Assembly: GCA_963576565.1 (NCBI GenBank)
Contig: OY755038.1
Location: 8,943,756-9,007,755 of the forward strand
DNA: 64,000 nucleotides
Reading direction: 5' to 3'
Source: Aspidapion aeneum
Taxonomy: Eukaryota > Arthropoda > Insecta > Coleoptera > Brentidae
The translations under genes were made by a program, and so were the position numbers. The notes beneath the pieces were generated by a model, which was not told the DNA's origin, ran no database searches, and saw nothing but the letters and a program-made list of their open reading frames with translations. How positions within the stretch are numbered: position 1 is the first letter of the stretch; every line of letters begins with the position of its first letter. Below are positions 35,590 to 46,525 of the stretch, one piece after another.

Positions 35590-35708
35590 ATATGGTAGTC
35601 CTCATCACAATCGATCTCAGTCAGTTAAAACGCCCCGCACATCTGGAAGACCAAACTACCTCTGTCTGCCACAACAAAGATCTCGAGTTGCTTCGATGCC
35701 AAACACTG
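35590..35708 (+). CDS. RGK-family GTPase N-terminal extension, exon C
   Basis: Internal exon of 119 nt. The acceptor is 'ttttctttatttggcag|a' and the donor 'aacactg|gtaagt'. The first base completes the Arg codon opened by exon B. Then 39 codons follow and one base is left over, matching exon D. The peptide reads YGSPHHNRSQSVKTPRTSGR, then PNYLCLPQQRSRVASMPNT. NRSQS and SRVAS are further basic Ser motifs. Conservation of frame and splice phase over a 10.3-kb repeat-filled intron is strong evidence that the exon is functional. Confidence 0.8.
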
Positions 35709-36228
35709 GTAAGTAAAAATAGAGCTGTCAAAATGGAACGAGTCGTTAAATACCGAGATGAATTCCAAGACGTGCGCAAGCGTTAATCTGTCACTTCTGC
35801 CAACTAATCAACTGAGAGATATTTCAGTATGGTTTTATACAGCAAAACTTTAATAATTCCAAGTTCTTTTTGATGAAAATTCGTCGTTTTTGTGCTGTGA
35901 AAATGCCGGTGACGTGCAAGTTGTGTGACAAATTAATTAATGGCCAATTTAATTTGAATAAACACTGTCATCGGGGTGCTACTGTATGTCTATGCTACGA
36001 TAAACATTTTTTAAGATTTAGCGCATTTAAATTTGTCAATACTCCCATGGCAAAACAAAATAAACGTGAAATGCAATATAGAAGAAATACTGCATATACC
36101 TCAAAAAATATTAATCGCAGCACATAGATATTGTAAATTTTTGAAATCAAAAAGAAAAGGCGAATCTTAAAATGCAAAAATATACAGGGTGTTCCCTCTC
36201 AAAAAATCGACTTCATTGTCACACCCTG
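35709..36228. other. Intron sequence with a small inverted motif
   Basis: The 28-base stretch containing 'gagtcgttaaataccgagat' (near 35740) recurs inverted at about 37365, suggesting a wider, older element. A 48-bp palindrome with 'tacagggtgt' ends (36183-36230) abuts the next MITE. A CKLC...H..H-like peptide at 35900 is too weak to call. Confidence 0.35.
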
Positions 36229-36230
36229 TA

Positions 36231-37057
36231 CAGGGTGTCCCAAATTCGTTGTTTTTTTGTGGTGTCGGGTATTTCTAGGGGAAATAGAAAAAAACTGAGC
36301 TCCCTTTGCGACGCTTAAATTTTAAGAGAAGCCTAAAGGTGAAAACCACATTTAGATATAGCAAGCCGTTTTTAAGCTACGGAGTGTTTTTGTCTGCATT
36401 TTGCTTTTGTGTAAATAGCTTTCTTATAGATCTTTTCTTGAAGAATTGACAGATGTAAACGGTTTTTATTTATCTGTTTTGGTTTTTAAAATATTGCATA
36501 AAGTTGTTATTTTTCTAACAGAATAACTATCTTTTTATTCGATTTTTAAAATCAGCTTAAAATTTCCTTTAAAATGATGTATCACACTCAATATTTTAAT
36601 TTTTTATTTTTTTTATTGTTTTCTTTATTTTTATTTTTTAATCACCTCTTTATTATTTTTTTATTTTTATAATTTTATAATATTAAAATATTTTGAACCC
36701 ATTAAGCAAACTAAAATATGTGGTAAAAATAAAAAAAAATTAATTTTATGTGATATCTCAAAAACTAAACGTGACAAATGAAATTTAATTTAACAGTTTA
36801 ATTCCTCTTGAAAAAGTGTCTTGAATTGTTTTCACAGAAATAAAAAATACTAATAAATAAACAAGTTATAGACCCCTTCCCAAAATGCAGACTTTTTAGA
36901 AACACCCCGTAGTTTAAAAACGGCTTGCTATATCAAAATGCGATTTTCACCTTTAAGCTTCTTTTGAAATTTGAGTGTCGCAAAGGGGGATCAGGTTTTT
37001 TTAGCCCCTCTAGAAATACCTGAAACCTCCCAAAAACATCGAATTTGGGACACCCTG
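36231..37057. mobile_element. 827-bp mariner-like MITE with long inverted repeats
   Basis: Ends CAGGGTGTCCCAAATTCG and CGAATTTGGGACACCCTG, flanked by TA on both sides (36229-36230 and 37058-37059). The inverted repeats extend about 190 bp inwards at lower identity ('ataGCAAGCCGTTTTTAA' and inverse, 'tttcacctttaag'). The AT-rich centre codes for nothing. A TA duplication and this terminus are typical of mariner-related MITEs in arthropods. Confidence 0.85.
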
Positions 37058-37059
37058 TA

Positions 37060-37775
37060 CATGGTGACGGATAGAAAAAAATTATGTTGGCTTTTAAAGT
37101 TGTCATAATTAACCAAAAAAATCTACAATTTATTATAGTCCTTTATTCTCAATGATAAAGTTGCTGAGTGCTCAGGTTATAAAAAACCACCCGATACCTA
37201 CATAAAATCATACCTAAAAATTAGAATTGACCATTATTTTATACCTTGAATTTTTTATTATACGTTAAGCTCTTCGATCTCGCGCCAATCCCGGTATTCG
37301 CGCCAATAATTTAAATTAAACATTTTGACGTTAATTTTGGCGCATGCTCCTTTGATGGAATTCATCTCGGTATTTAACGACTCGTAAAATGGATGGGCCA
37401 CGATCACGTACGTCTTAAATATATCTGTACTGCTAAAGCGTATTAAAACCATTAATGGAAAATGACTGCTACAAGCGTTTTGCCATATTGGATTCAATTG
37501 AGCCCAAACTTATGGCTTGGATTAAAAAAGTAGACGCTTTTTATAAGATTTGAAAGGGACTGCTTTCAAATCACTTTGACAACGACTCATTTATGCCGTG
37601 GTTTGATGTTGGCATAAATGAGATTAATTTTATTTTTGATTTAAGTTTAGGAAAATTCCTTGTATTTTGGAACATTGGAGGAAAAGCCATTATATTGTGT
37701 TGGCGTTCGTTTGGCACCTTTTAAACAAATTAAAACGTATTTATCCTAAGGTAACTGATAATTGGGGTTTTTAAG
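37060..37775. other. Unassigned intron sequence
   Basis: A minus-strand frame at 37258-37497 has no recognised domain. It covers the inverted match to 35740 noted above. Confidence 0.3.
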
Positions 37776-37782
37776 CTTAGAA

Positions 37783-38392
37783 CAGGGCTACCAAAATGGA
37801 CGGGCCACGATCCTATACTTTGTTGACGTCACATCCGGGGCTGATTTTTTTTTGATGGTCACGTTACGACACAGCTGATTGTCTTTAAAATATTGAAGAT
37901 GGAATGACGGTTCATAGATATTTGATTTTTTTTAAATAAAGCCGTTTTTGAGATAGTTTTTACTTCATTCTGGCAGAACAATTTTTTTTAAATGTATAGT
38001 AAGCCCTAATTTTTCATAGCCGCTTCATTAGCTCACACAAAAATTAAGTTTAAAGCAGAAGCGAATGTGACAATCACATATGACAAAGTCAAATACATGT
38101 CAAATATAACAGTTGGCATGTGGTACATGGCGGGTAATTTGAATTCAAAATAAGGAATGCTAAATCTTGAAGATTTTAACCTTTTAATCATGTTGCTTCC
38201 TTACAAACCTTTGGTGGAATAACGGGATGGTGTCTGAGAATATTTCACTGAAATTTTGCGGAAATCTGTAGTGCCATTTTAAAAATATCATAAAAAAACG
38301 TCTGACCTCCCATAAGACCCAATGTAAAATTCAGCCCCGAGAGAACAGCTGATTTTTTCAGAGTCGTGGCCTTTATTTTTGTGTTGGCCTTG
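37783..38392 (+). mobile_element. 610-bp MITE, 7-bp TSD family, intact copy
   Basis: Termini CAGGGCTACCAAAATGG and ...GTGTTGGCCTTG, with an exact duplication cttagaa (37776-37782 and 38393-38399). Same length as the copy at 1079-1688, in opposite orientation. Confidence 0.88.
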
Positions 38393-38504
38393 CTTAGAAA
38401 AGAGACGGCGTTGACCGTACGGCTACTATTATCAGTAGCCTGAATTTATCCAAGTCATACGTTTGGGTTCATTTGAAATCCAACATGCCGGCACGTATTT
38501 TTAG

Positions 38505-39306
38505 ATGCCCTTTTTCACGATCTACTATTTTGCTGACGTCGTAAGTCAAGCCCTGTGTTTTTTGATGGCCACGTTTTGGTAATATAACTTCGAAACATTT
38601 GGTGTTTTATGGCGGTTTTTGATAAATCACAATTTGTTTTGTTGTAAAAAATCAAAAAGTAGTTTAACCAAGGCCAAAAAAAATACAGGCCACGACCCTG
38701 AAAAAATCAGCTGTTCTCGGGGCCCCCGATGTGACGTCAACAAAGTGGAGGATCGTGGCCCGTAAGTTTTGATAGCCCTGGTCACATCGGGGGCTGATTT
38801 TTCTTTAATGGTCACGTCACGACACAGCTGATTGTCTTTAAAATATTGAAGTTGGAATGACGATTCATGAATATTTGATTTTTAAAAAAATAAATCCGGT
38901 TTTGAGATTGTTTTTACCATAATCTTGCAGACCAATTTTTTTTAATGTATAGTAATCCTTAATTTTTCAGAGCCGCTTTATTATCTCGTACTACAATTCA
39001 TTTTAGAGTAGAAGCGAATGTGACAAAACACAGATGACAAAGTCAAATACATGTCAAATATAACAGTTGGCATGCGGTACATGGCGGGCAATTTAAATTC
39101 AAAATAAGATAGAATTTAACTTTTTAATCATCTTGCATCCTTACAAAAGTTTGGTAGAATATCGGAATGGTGTCTGAGAATATTTCATCGAAATTTCGCG
39201 GAAATCTGTAGTGCCATTTTAAAAATATCATAAAAAAACTTTAAAAAATGTAAAAGTCAGCCCCTCGAGAACAGCTGATTTTTTCAAGGTCGTATTTTTT
39301 TATTGA
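38505..39306 (+). mobile_element. Rearranged and diverged members of the 7-bp TSD MITE family
   Basis: A diverged left end (38505-38660, 'cacgatctactattttgctg'), then an internally deleted copy keeping both ends in minus orientation (about 38671-38781). Next comes a copy lacking its first bases (38782-39306, starting 'tcacatcgggggctgattt'). No complete target duplication was found, so recombination between copies is likely. Confidence 0.65.
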
Positions 39307-39520
39307 CTTTACTTAAACCAAGAACCCAACATCACAGTAAAATTTGGAAAAGTCAATCTGGACTGAAATAGCATAGCATAGCAACCTTTTAATCATCTTT
39401 CTTTTTTGGCTAACTATGTTAAGTATGTCTCTTTCTACGACGTGATATTCAAATACGTAATTTATACGGTTATGCTGTACTACAGTATATTTTATTCTTG
39501 ACATTTGTCAGTTGGTTATC

Positions 39521-40122
39521 CAAGGCCAACACAAAAATAGAGGCCACGACCCTGAAAAAATCAGCTGTTCCACCGGGGCTGAATTTTACATTGGGTCTTA
39601 TGGGAGGTCAGACGTTTTTTTATGATATTTTCAAAATGGCACTACAGATTTCCGCAAAATTTCAGTGAAATATTCTCAGACACCATCCCGATATTCCACC
39701 AAAGGTTTGTAAGGAAGCAACATGGTTAAAATCTTCAAGATTTAGCATTCCTTATTTTGAATTCAAATTACCCGCCATGTACCACATGCCAACTGTTATA
39801 TTTGACATGTATTTGACTTTGTCATATGTGATTATCACATTCGCTTCTGCTTTAAACTTAATTTTTGTGTGAGCTAATGAACCGGCTATGAAAAATTAGG
39901 ACTTACTATACATTTTAAAAAAATTGTTCTGCCAGAATAAAATAAAAACAATCGCAAAAACGGCTTTATTTAACAAAAAATCAAATATCCATGAACCGTC
40001 ATTCCAACTTCAAAATTTTAAAGACAATCAGCTGTGTCGTAAAGTGACCATCAAAAAAAATCAGCCCCGGATGTGACGTCAACAAAGTGGAGGATCGTGG
40101 CCCGTCCATTTTGATAGCCCTG
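39521..40122 (-). mobile_element. 602-bp MITE, 7-bp TSD family, intact copy
   Basis: Inverted copy with an exact duplication ggttatc (39514-39520 and 40123-40129). Ends CAAGGCCAACAC and ...GATAGCCCTG. Confidence 0.88.
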
Positions 40123-40178
40123 GGTTATCATAAGAATAACATGGACCAACGAAAAAAACTTTGTATAATAAAATAAAC

Positions 40179-41589
40179 CAGGGTTATCAAAACGGACGGG
40201 CCACGATCCTCCACTTTGATGACGTCACAGCGGGGGCTGATGATGGTCACGCCACGACTCAGCTGATTGCCTTTAAAATATTGAAGTTTACATACAATAA
40301 AGCCGGTTTTGAGATTGTTTTTACTATATTCTTGCAAAACAAGTTTTTTAAATGTATAGAAATCCTTAATTTTTGAGAGCCGCTTCATTAGCTCACACTA
40401 AAACTACATTTAAAGCCGACGCGAATGTTTTCGTTTCTGCGTGGAAAGTAATCGGATTACCTACATCAATTTGTTTATATTCGGCATTCGGCAGACTTGT
40501 AATACTTAACATAGTAATTTATATGTGTTTACAAAAATTAAAACATCAAAAAATGAGTTTTTTTGTGATGTAGTTTTGTTTTAGAAAGATTAACGCTGGT
40601 ATTTTTGGATTCTAAATGAACTTAATTGTAATAAATCATAAAAAAATCGAAAAAGTTTTACAATATAAACAAATAAACTAATTCCATGACAAACACAGAT
40701 GACAAAGTCAAATACATGTCAAATATAACAGTTGGCCAGGGCTATCAAAATGGACGGGCCACGATCCTCCACTTTGTTGACGTCACATCCGGGGCTGATT
40801 TTTTTTTGATGGTCACGTTACGATACAGCTGATTGTCTTTGAAATATTGAAGTTAGAATGACGGTTCATAAATATTTAAATTTTTTTTTAAATAACGCCG
40901 TTTTTGAGATTGTTTTTACTTTATTCTTGCAGAACAATTTTTTTTAAATGTATAGTAATCCTTAATTTTTTATAGCCGCTTCATTAGCTCAAACAATAAT
41001 TCAGTTTAAAGCAGAAGCAAATGTGACAATCACAGATGACAAAGTCAAATACATGTCAAATATAACAGTTGGCATGTGGTACATGGCGGGTAATTTGAAT
41101 TCAAAATAAGAAATGCTAAATCTTGAAGATTTTAACCTTTTAATCATGTTGCTTCCTTACAAACCTTTGGTGGAATATCGGGATGGTGTCTGAGAATATT
41201 TCACTGAAATTTTGCGAAAATCTGTAGTGCCATTTTGAAAATATTATAAAAAAACGTCTGACCTCCCATAAGACCCAATGTAAAATTCAGCCCCGGGAGA
41301 ACAGCTGATTTTTTCAGGGTCGTGGCCTCTATTTTTGTGTTGGCCTTGAGTTGGCATGCGGCACATGATGGGTAATTTGAATTCAAAATAAGAAATCTTT
41401 AAAATTTTAAACTTTTCATCATTTTGCATCCTTACAAAAGTTTGGTGGAATAACGGGAAGGTGTCTGAGAATACTTGCTTGTGCTAATTTGAAAATATTA
41501 TAAAAAAACTAAAGTTCCAATCTAAAAGTCAGCCCCCCGAGAACAGCTGATTTTTTCAGGGTCGTGGCCTGTATTTTTTGTTGGCCTTG
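40179..41589 (+). mobile_element. MITE copy interrupted by a second copy of the same family
   Basis: The outer element starts CAGGGTTATCAAAACGG and ends ...TTGTTGGCCTTG, with an exact duplication aataaac (40172-40178 and 41590-41596). It carries a ~255-bp foreign stretch (about 40430-40688) and a whole nested copy at 40737-41348. Older than the nested copy, judging from its extra substitutions. Confidence 0.85.
40737..41348 (+). mobile_element. 612-bp MITE nested inside another copy
   Basis: Termini CAGGGCTATCAAAATGG and ...GTGTTGGCCTTG, with an exact duplication agttggc (40730-40736 and 41349-41355). The duplication lies within the host MITE's own 'cagttggcatg' sequence. Confidence 0.9.
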
Positions 41590-41608
41590 AATAAACTATA
41601 ACTTATAC

Positions 41609-42220
41609 CAGGGCTATCAAAATGGACGGGCCACGATCCTCCACTTTGTTGACGTCACATCCGGGGCTGATTTTTTTTTTGATGGTCACGTTACGACACA
41701 GCTGATTGTCTTTGAAATATTGAAGTTAGAATGACGGTTCATGAATATTTAAATTCTTTTTTAAATAACGCCGTTTTTGAGATTGTTTTTACTTTATTCT
41801 GGCAGAGCACTTTTTTTTTAATGTATAGTAAGCCCTAATTTTTCATAGCCGCTTCATTAGCTCATACAAAAATTAAGTTTAAAGCAGAAGCGAATGTGAC
41901 AATCACATATGACAAATTCAAATACATGTCAAATATAACAGTTGGCATGTGGTACATGGCGGGTAATTTGAATTCAAAATAAGGAATGCTAAATCTTGAA
42001 GATTTTAACCTTTTAATCATGTTGCTTCCTTACAAACCTTTGGTGGAATATCGGGATGGTGTCTGAGAATATTTCACTGAAATTTTGCGGAAATCTGTAG
42101 TGCCATTTTGAAAATATCATAAAAAAACCTCTGACCTCCCATAAGACCCAATGTAAAATTCAGCCCCGGAGAACAGCTGATTTTTTCAGGGTCGTGGCCT
42201 CTATTTTTGTGTTGGCCTTG
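41609..42220 (+). mobile_element. 612-bp MITE, 7-bp TSD family, intact copy
   Basis: Exact duplication cttatac (41602-41608 and 42221-42227). Same termini as the nested copy and very similar to it. Confidence 0.9.
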
Positions 42221-42227
42221 CTTATAC

Positions 42228-43131
42228 ATTATGTTCAAATGACAAATATGAGGGATTTAAAAAAGAAAGAAGGTTTTTGTTAAATTATTTGCGTTCAAGG
42301 TTTATGTTACAGTTCCGTGCGTTCAAGGTACAGAATGCAAAAGTTGGTTTGATGTTTTACCCAGATATGTTTATTCCAGTGCGTAATGCAGAGGCGTCTC
42401 TATCAAAAAAAAATGAAGAACGTCATATAATAATAATAATAATAATAGGTTTATTTATTCAAATAGATAATATAAATACAAAAAATTTCCATTTTGATTA
42501 ATAAATAAACACGATAAGCGCTGAAGCAGTATTACGCTGCTTGTTAGCATTATTTGGGTATTTTAACCAATTGCTTGTCGGTGTACTTTTGTTAGGAGTA
42601 AAATTATTTAATATAATTGAAAGAATCGATTAAAAATATTAAAACGCGCTTGGTTAGTCCAAAAAACTACTGCTTCACAATATATGTTAATAATTTTTAA
42701 AAAATCATTTCTATAAGATAGGTTTGACGAGTTTGTTATTACAAATAAGTAATAAACAAATACTGTTATCTTAAAATCTAAACTCTAACTTACTCAAAAT
42801 TATGAAGTGGCAATAAGTTGGCTTTTTTTTCTAATGGTCCAATAAATTACTTCTTAAAAACGTTTAACTTTCTTTGACTAAAACATTAGTGACAATGATT
42901 TCAATCCTTAGGGCTTGTTTCTTTGGTAAATATATTAAAAAAGACTTGTTTTAGCCTAACGAACTTTTTATAATTTTTGCTAAGCCTTAAAGTCTCTTTA
43001 AAATGTAGTCCATTTTCTAAACTCGACATAAAATGGCCCGGTGTCAAAATACGACAAGGCGTATGATTTCAAGCGACGTTAATCTCTAAAATAATTGACC
43101 TTATTTCACCAGTATTTTTCCATTATTGCAG
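42228..43131. other. Intron sequence
   Basis: Contains a short (TAA)n microsatellite near 42428-42447. No gene or repeat recognised. It ends in the acceptor of exon D. Confidence 0.4.
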
Positions 43132-43258
43132 GAGTCGAGGAGGAGTATTATCGGTTGAGGCATTTTTCCATTACTTGCAAGGGTGTCGTCAATCGAGGCG
43201 ACAGTCTGAAAAGCCGACGCTCCAGGTCGAATAATTCGGTGGCTTCCAGCAATTCCAG
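43132..43258 (+). CDS. RGK-family GTPase N-terminal extension, exon D
   Basis: Internal exon of 127 nt. The acceptor is 'ttttccattattgcag|gag' and the donor 'aattccag|gtatgg'. Two bases complete the Gly codon from exon C, followed by 41 codons and two left-over bases. The peptide reads VEEEYYRLRHFSITCKGVV, then NRGDSLKSRRSRSNNSVASS. The YRLR...NRGDSLKSRRSRSN pattern just before the G domain is the strongest pointer to the insect RGK family. The next exon, which should open in phase 2 and lead into the P-loop, was not found in the rest of the window. Confidence 0.8.
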
Positions 43259-43706
43259 GTATGGTTAGATCATAGATGCATGAGTTAGAATATTGTCGGG
43301 TACGATTTTGTTTTAAATCGAGCCCTGAAACGAGGGTACCGTAGTACACCTCTTTTGTGTATAAAATAATACAAAACTGTTTTAAAAACGGTACAAACTT
43401 TAATTAATACAAAATAAAGCTCTGTTGCAATTTACAAATTGTTTGCCCGCAATAAGAAAAACGATAGCTTCAATGGACTGTATCCAGTCGCGGTTATCCC
43501 CACCACTGAAAATAGTGTGGTTATGTCGTTTGTGGTTGGTTTTATTACATCTGATTTTTGCTACCATTAATTAATAAGTGCTTTTTTAATTGAATTATGG
43601 ATGCAGTCGAATCTCTATAACTCGAACTTAAGGGGACAACCAAAACAGTTCGAGTTATGTTGAGTTCGAGTAAAAGAAAAAAAATCATATATTCCAGTAA
43701 ATTTTA

Positions 43707-44402
43707 GCTCACACATATACTATACTATAGTAGTGTGAGCTATGGTGATCCTAATTTTTTCGAGAAAAAAAAAGTTGCTCCGATTTCAAAATTTTTTTTG
43801 TATCTTTGCGTTTCAGATGATTTTGAAACTTTTTTGTTGCGCCGTCTGTCTGTCTGTCTGTATGTCTGTATGTCTGTAACGACCAACGCGCATAACTCAA
43901 AAACCGCTTGGCCGATTTTAATGAAATTTGGTACCTAGGCTGGGTCTTGGGTCGAGATGGTCCCATTTAAAAATGAACAAAATCCACTGAACAGAAACCA
44001 AATAAAAGGGTGGGGGTAGATTTCAAAAATTAGAGTTTATGTGAAAATATGGCGTGTGTGATACCAAACGAAAGGTAATTGAGTCTGCAGTTAAACAAAA
44101 TACATTTTAATTTATTTAAAAGAAAAGGGTGGGAGTACATTTTAAAAATTAGAGTTTAAGTGAAAATATGGCGTGTGTGATATCAAACGAAAGGTAATTG
44201 AGTCCGGATTTAACAAAATACATTTTAGTTTTTTGTTTTTTTTAAGGGTGGGGGTAGATTTCAAAAATTTGAGTTTAAGTCAAAACATGGCTTGTGTGGT
44301 ACCAAACAAAAGGTAATTTAGTCTGGAGTTAAATAAAATATATTTCAGTTTTTAGTTATATTAGCTCACACGTACACTATAACTATAGTACCTAGTGTGA
44401 GC
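43707..44402 (+). mobile_element. ~696-bp hairpin-ended repeat with (GTCT)n, copy 2
   Basis: Same orientation as, and highly similar to, 14424-15111, with the same hairpin ends and internal repeats. Here it lies inside the Tigger relic. Flanking tta on both sides; see copy 1 for doubts on the border. Confidence 0.75.
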
Positions 44403-44545
44403 TTAATGGCCCATATATTGGAAGAGTATTTTTTATTGCATTAAAAGAGTTGAAAAGTACAAAACTAACTTAAAATAAATGTATACATACTTAAAAGCTT
44501 AAAAAATAATTAGTTATTAAATTTTGACAATATGTTTTCTTTAAC

Positions 44546-44749
44546 TCAATTTTTTATATTGTTTTGTATTTCAAAGATCATGTCATTATTTGTTGTGGCC
44601 TCATCCAGTGAAAAGGTGAGCTGTATGTAATTTTCTTCACTCTCATCTTCATCGTTAGAGTTTTCCTCAAAGTTACACTCTGTTTTGCCAACACTTTTCA
44701 AGATCTTATCTTCTGTTGGGCGGTCAATTTCAGCTTTAATCGATTTCAA
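44546..44749 (-). pseudogene. Tigger transposase C-terminal remnant
   Basis: A 67-residue minus frame with the acidic stretch NSNDEDESEENY and the ending FEIQNNIKN. Acidic tails of this kind are usual in pogo/Tigger (jerky-like) transposases. The catalytic DDE core and CENP-B-like DNA-binding part are missing. Confidence 0.5.
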
Positions 44750-44937
44750 AGGTTCGTCTTAGAGAGATCTTTACGTTGGCGGAACTGGGAATACGGTTCG
44801 AATTATAGAGAGGTTCGAGTTATAGAAATTCGAGTTAAAGAGCTTAAAATCCATATAAAAATTGAAAAATGTGCAGGGACCACTTAAAAGGTTTGAGTTG
44901 TAGAAAGGTTCGAGTTAGAGAGGTTCGACTGTAGTAT

Positions 44938-45660
44938 TAACTGTAACTATCAAACCGCTTGGATGGGGCTTTTGTAATTTTGCACATATTATTATAAGAA
45001 TACATATAAGTAACGCATTTTTTTTAAGTTTTTTGATACTGATACTAAAAGGAGAAAACGAATTTTTATAAAAAACGACCATAAAGAGTATTAAAAAATT
45101 TCACAAGTTCCGCGATAGTTAACCTAGAACATTTAACAAAATATAATATTGCAGAACGTTTTCCTCTTAAAAACCGATAAAATAAAGCCATATATGATGA
45201 AATTTTACATGTGTTTTTAAGGGTTTGTTTCATAACGCGTATAAAAACATATAAAAATGTCTAGAAGATTTAGGAGGGATTTTCGGCTGAGTAAAACTAC
45301 TTACTGAAAGTAATGAATAAATTATTTTCACAGAAAAAGAAACTCATATAAATTTAGGTAGCTTAGCAGAAAATCCAATAGAGGGTCTTTATACAAAACC
45401 TAATTTAAGATGCGAATACAAACGGCAAAGGCCAACGATTGTTTTAAAATAATATACCTATTAGATTGTTTAAATAATTAAAGGTGCTATAATACGACGA
45501 CACAACGATGTCAGGTTAAAAAAACAGAAAAATGCAAGTATATTCAACTAAAAACAAAGGCAAAGAAAAAAAACAAAATTTTTTACACTTTTTTTGACCA
45601 AATTTAGAACTTATTTTTTAGCTTGCGACAAAAGACAAAAATAAACGTTACGATATATTA
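44938..45660. other. Unassigned AT-rich sequence
   Basis: Nothing recognised. Confidence 0.3.
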
Positions 45661-45664
45661 TGTA

Positions 45665-45940
45665 TTGAAGTGTAAACTTCTTTAGGCGCGTTTAGCAGTT
45701 TTTGTGGGTAGTGAATTGAACTGAGCCGTCAGGCTCGGCTATGTAACGCTCAATTGGGTGAAATCGGCTTGAGTCGACTAACTGTGAGAAATATTCAGCG
45801 AGCGATATGATGATGAAGATGAAGGCCAGTACACAGAAGAGTTCGGTTCGGTCCGCTTTGCAGAATATGTTATGGGCCAGTATTATTCATTTCGCCTTGT
45901 TGAAGTTTACATTCTACCGTGGTCTTAAGCACACACAATA
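45665..45940 (-). repeat. ~280-bp dispersed repeat, copy 2
   Basis: Inverted relative to 22808-23085, with similar sequence throughout. Confidence 0.75.
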
Positions 45941-46038
45941 ACTTTTTTTTGTTTTCATGATATTATAATTAATGTTTAACCCTAATGATATGTTTTAATG
46001 AACGAGCTATACTTAATATTTTTTCTTATAAATATATG

Positions 46039-46503
46039 TGTTCGGTCCTCAGTACATTCATTTCGTGTGGATGTTAGAATTTAGTTATTTTAATTTTACT
46101 TTTTATTGGATTAGATATTTTTTGGCTCACTGTGTAGAATTGGGATTTGTCCACCTTAGCTGTAGCTTTTAGAAAAATAGAATGAAAATTCAGTGTGAAT
46201 TTGTAGTTACAACGGGATATATCGTTTCAAATCCCTATTCAATCACACGGTGTGCAATCAAGTGAAGCACTTTTAGTTAAATAATTTTAAGTAAATAGAT
46301 TTACGAATTTTCGCGAGTGTTTTCCCTCGTCCTCCCTTCCTTAAAACCTCTGCAATGGAAACCCCTCAACAGAACTGCTGAAGCCAGGATAAAGGCGGCC
46401 GCCCATCGATCCCACAACACAGCAACGAACAGTGAGTAGAACAAAAACCCTTTATACAGTCCATTTTAAATCTCTCCTGAGTAAATTACTCAACACCCCC
46501 ACA
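46039..46503 (+). repeat. BEL/Pao 5' LTR
   Basis: Starts TGTTCGGTCCTCAGTACATT and ends CAACACCCCCACA. It should hold the promoter and polyadenylation signals; I cannot place a start site with confidence. Confidence 0.97.
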
Positions 46504-46507
46504 TTTT

Positions 46508-46525
46508 TGGTCCTTTTCGCCAGAT
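46508..46525 (+). other. Candidate primer binding site
   Basis: TGGTCCTTTTCGCCAGAT, four bases after the 5' LTR, begins TGG as expected for pairing with a tRNA 3'-CCA end. The tRNA is not identified. Confidence 0.6.

Larger units (their letters stand above)
43604..44932 (-). mobile_element. Pogo/Tigger-type transposon relic
   Basis: Ends CAGTCGAATCTCTATAACTC and, on the other strand from the right, CAGTCGAACCTCTCTAACTC; subterminal copies of 'ttcgagttatag' recur at 43650 and 44810-44920. The minus strand carries the decayed C-terminal tail of a transposase (44546-44749). It is interrupted by the hairpin-ended repeat at 43707-44402. The flanks do not show an intact TA duplication. Confidence 0.7.

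Noticed and set aside
35870..36127. Possible zinc-finger peptide (CKLC...H.H)
   Set aside because: Spacing does not match C2H2, BED or THAP fingers and the frame is in the intron after exon C.
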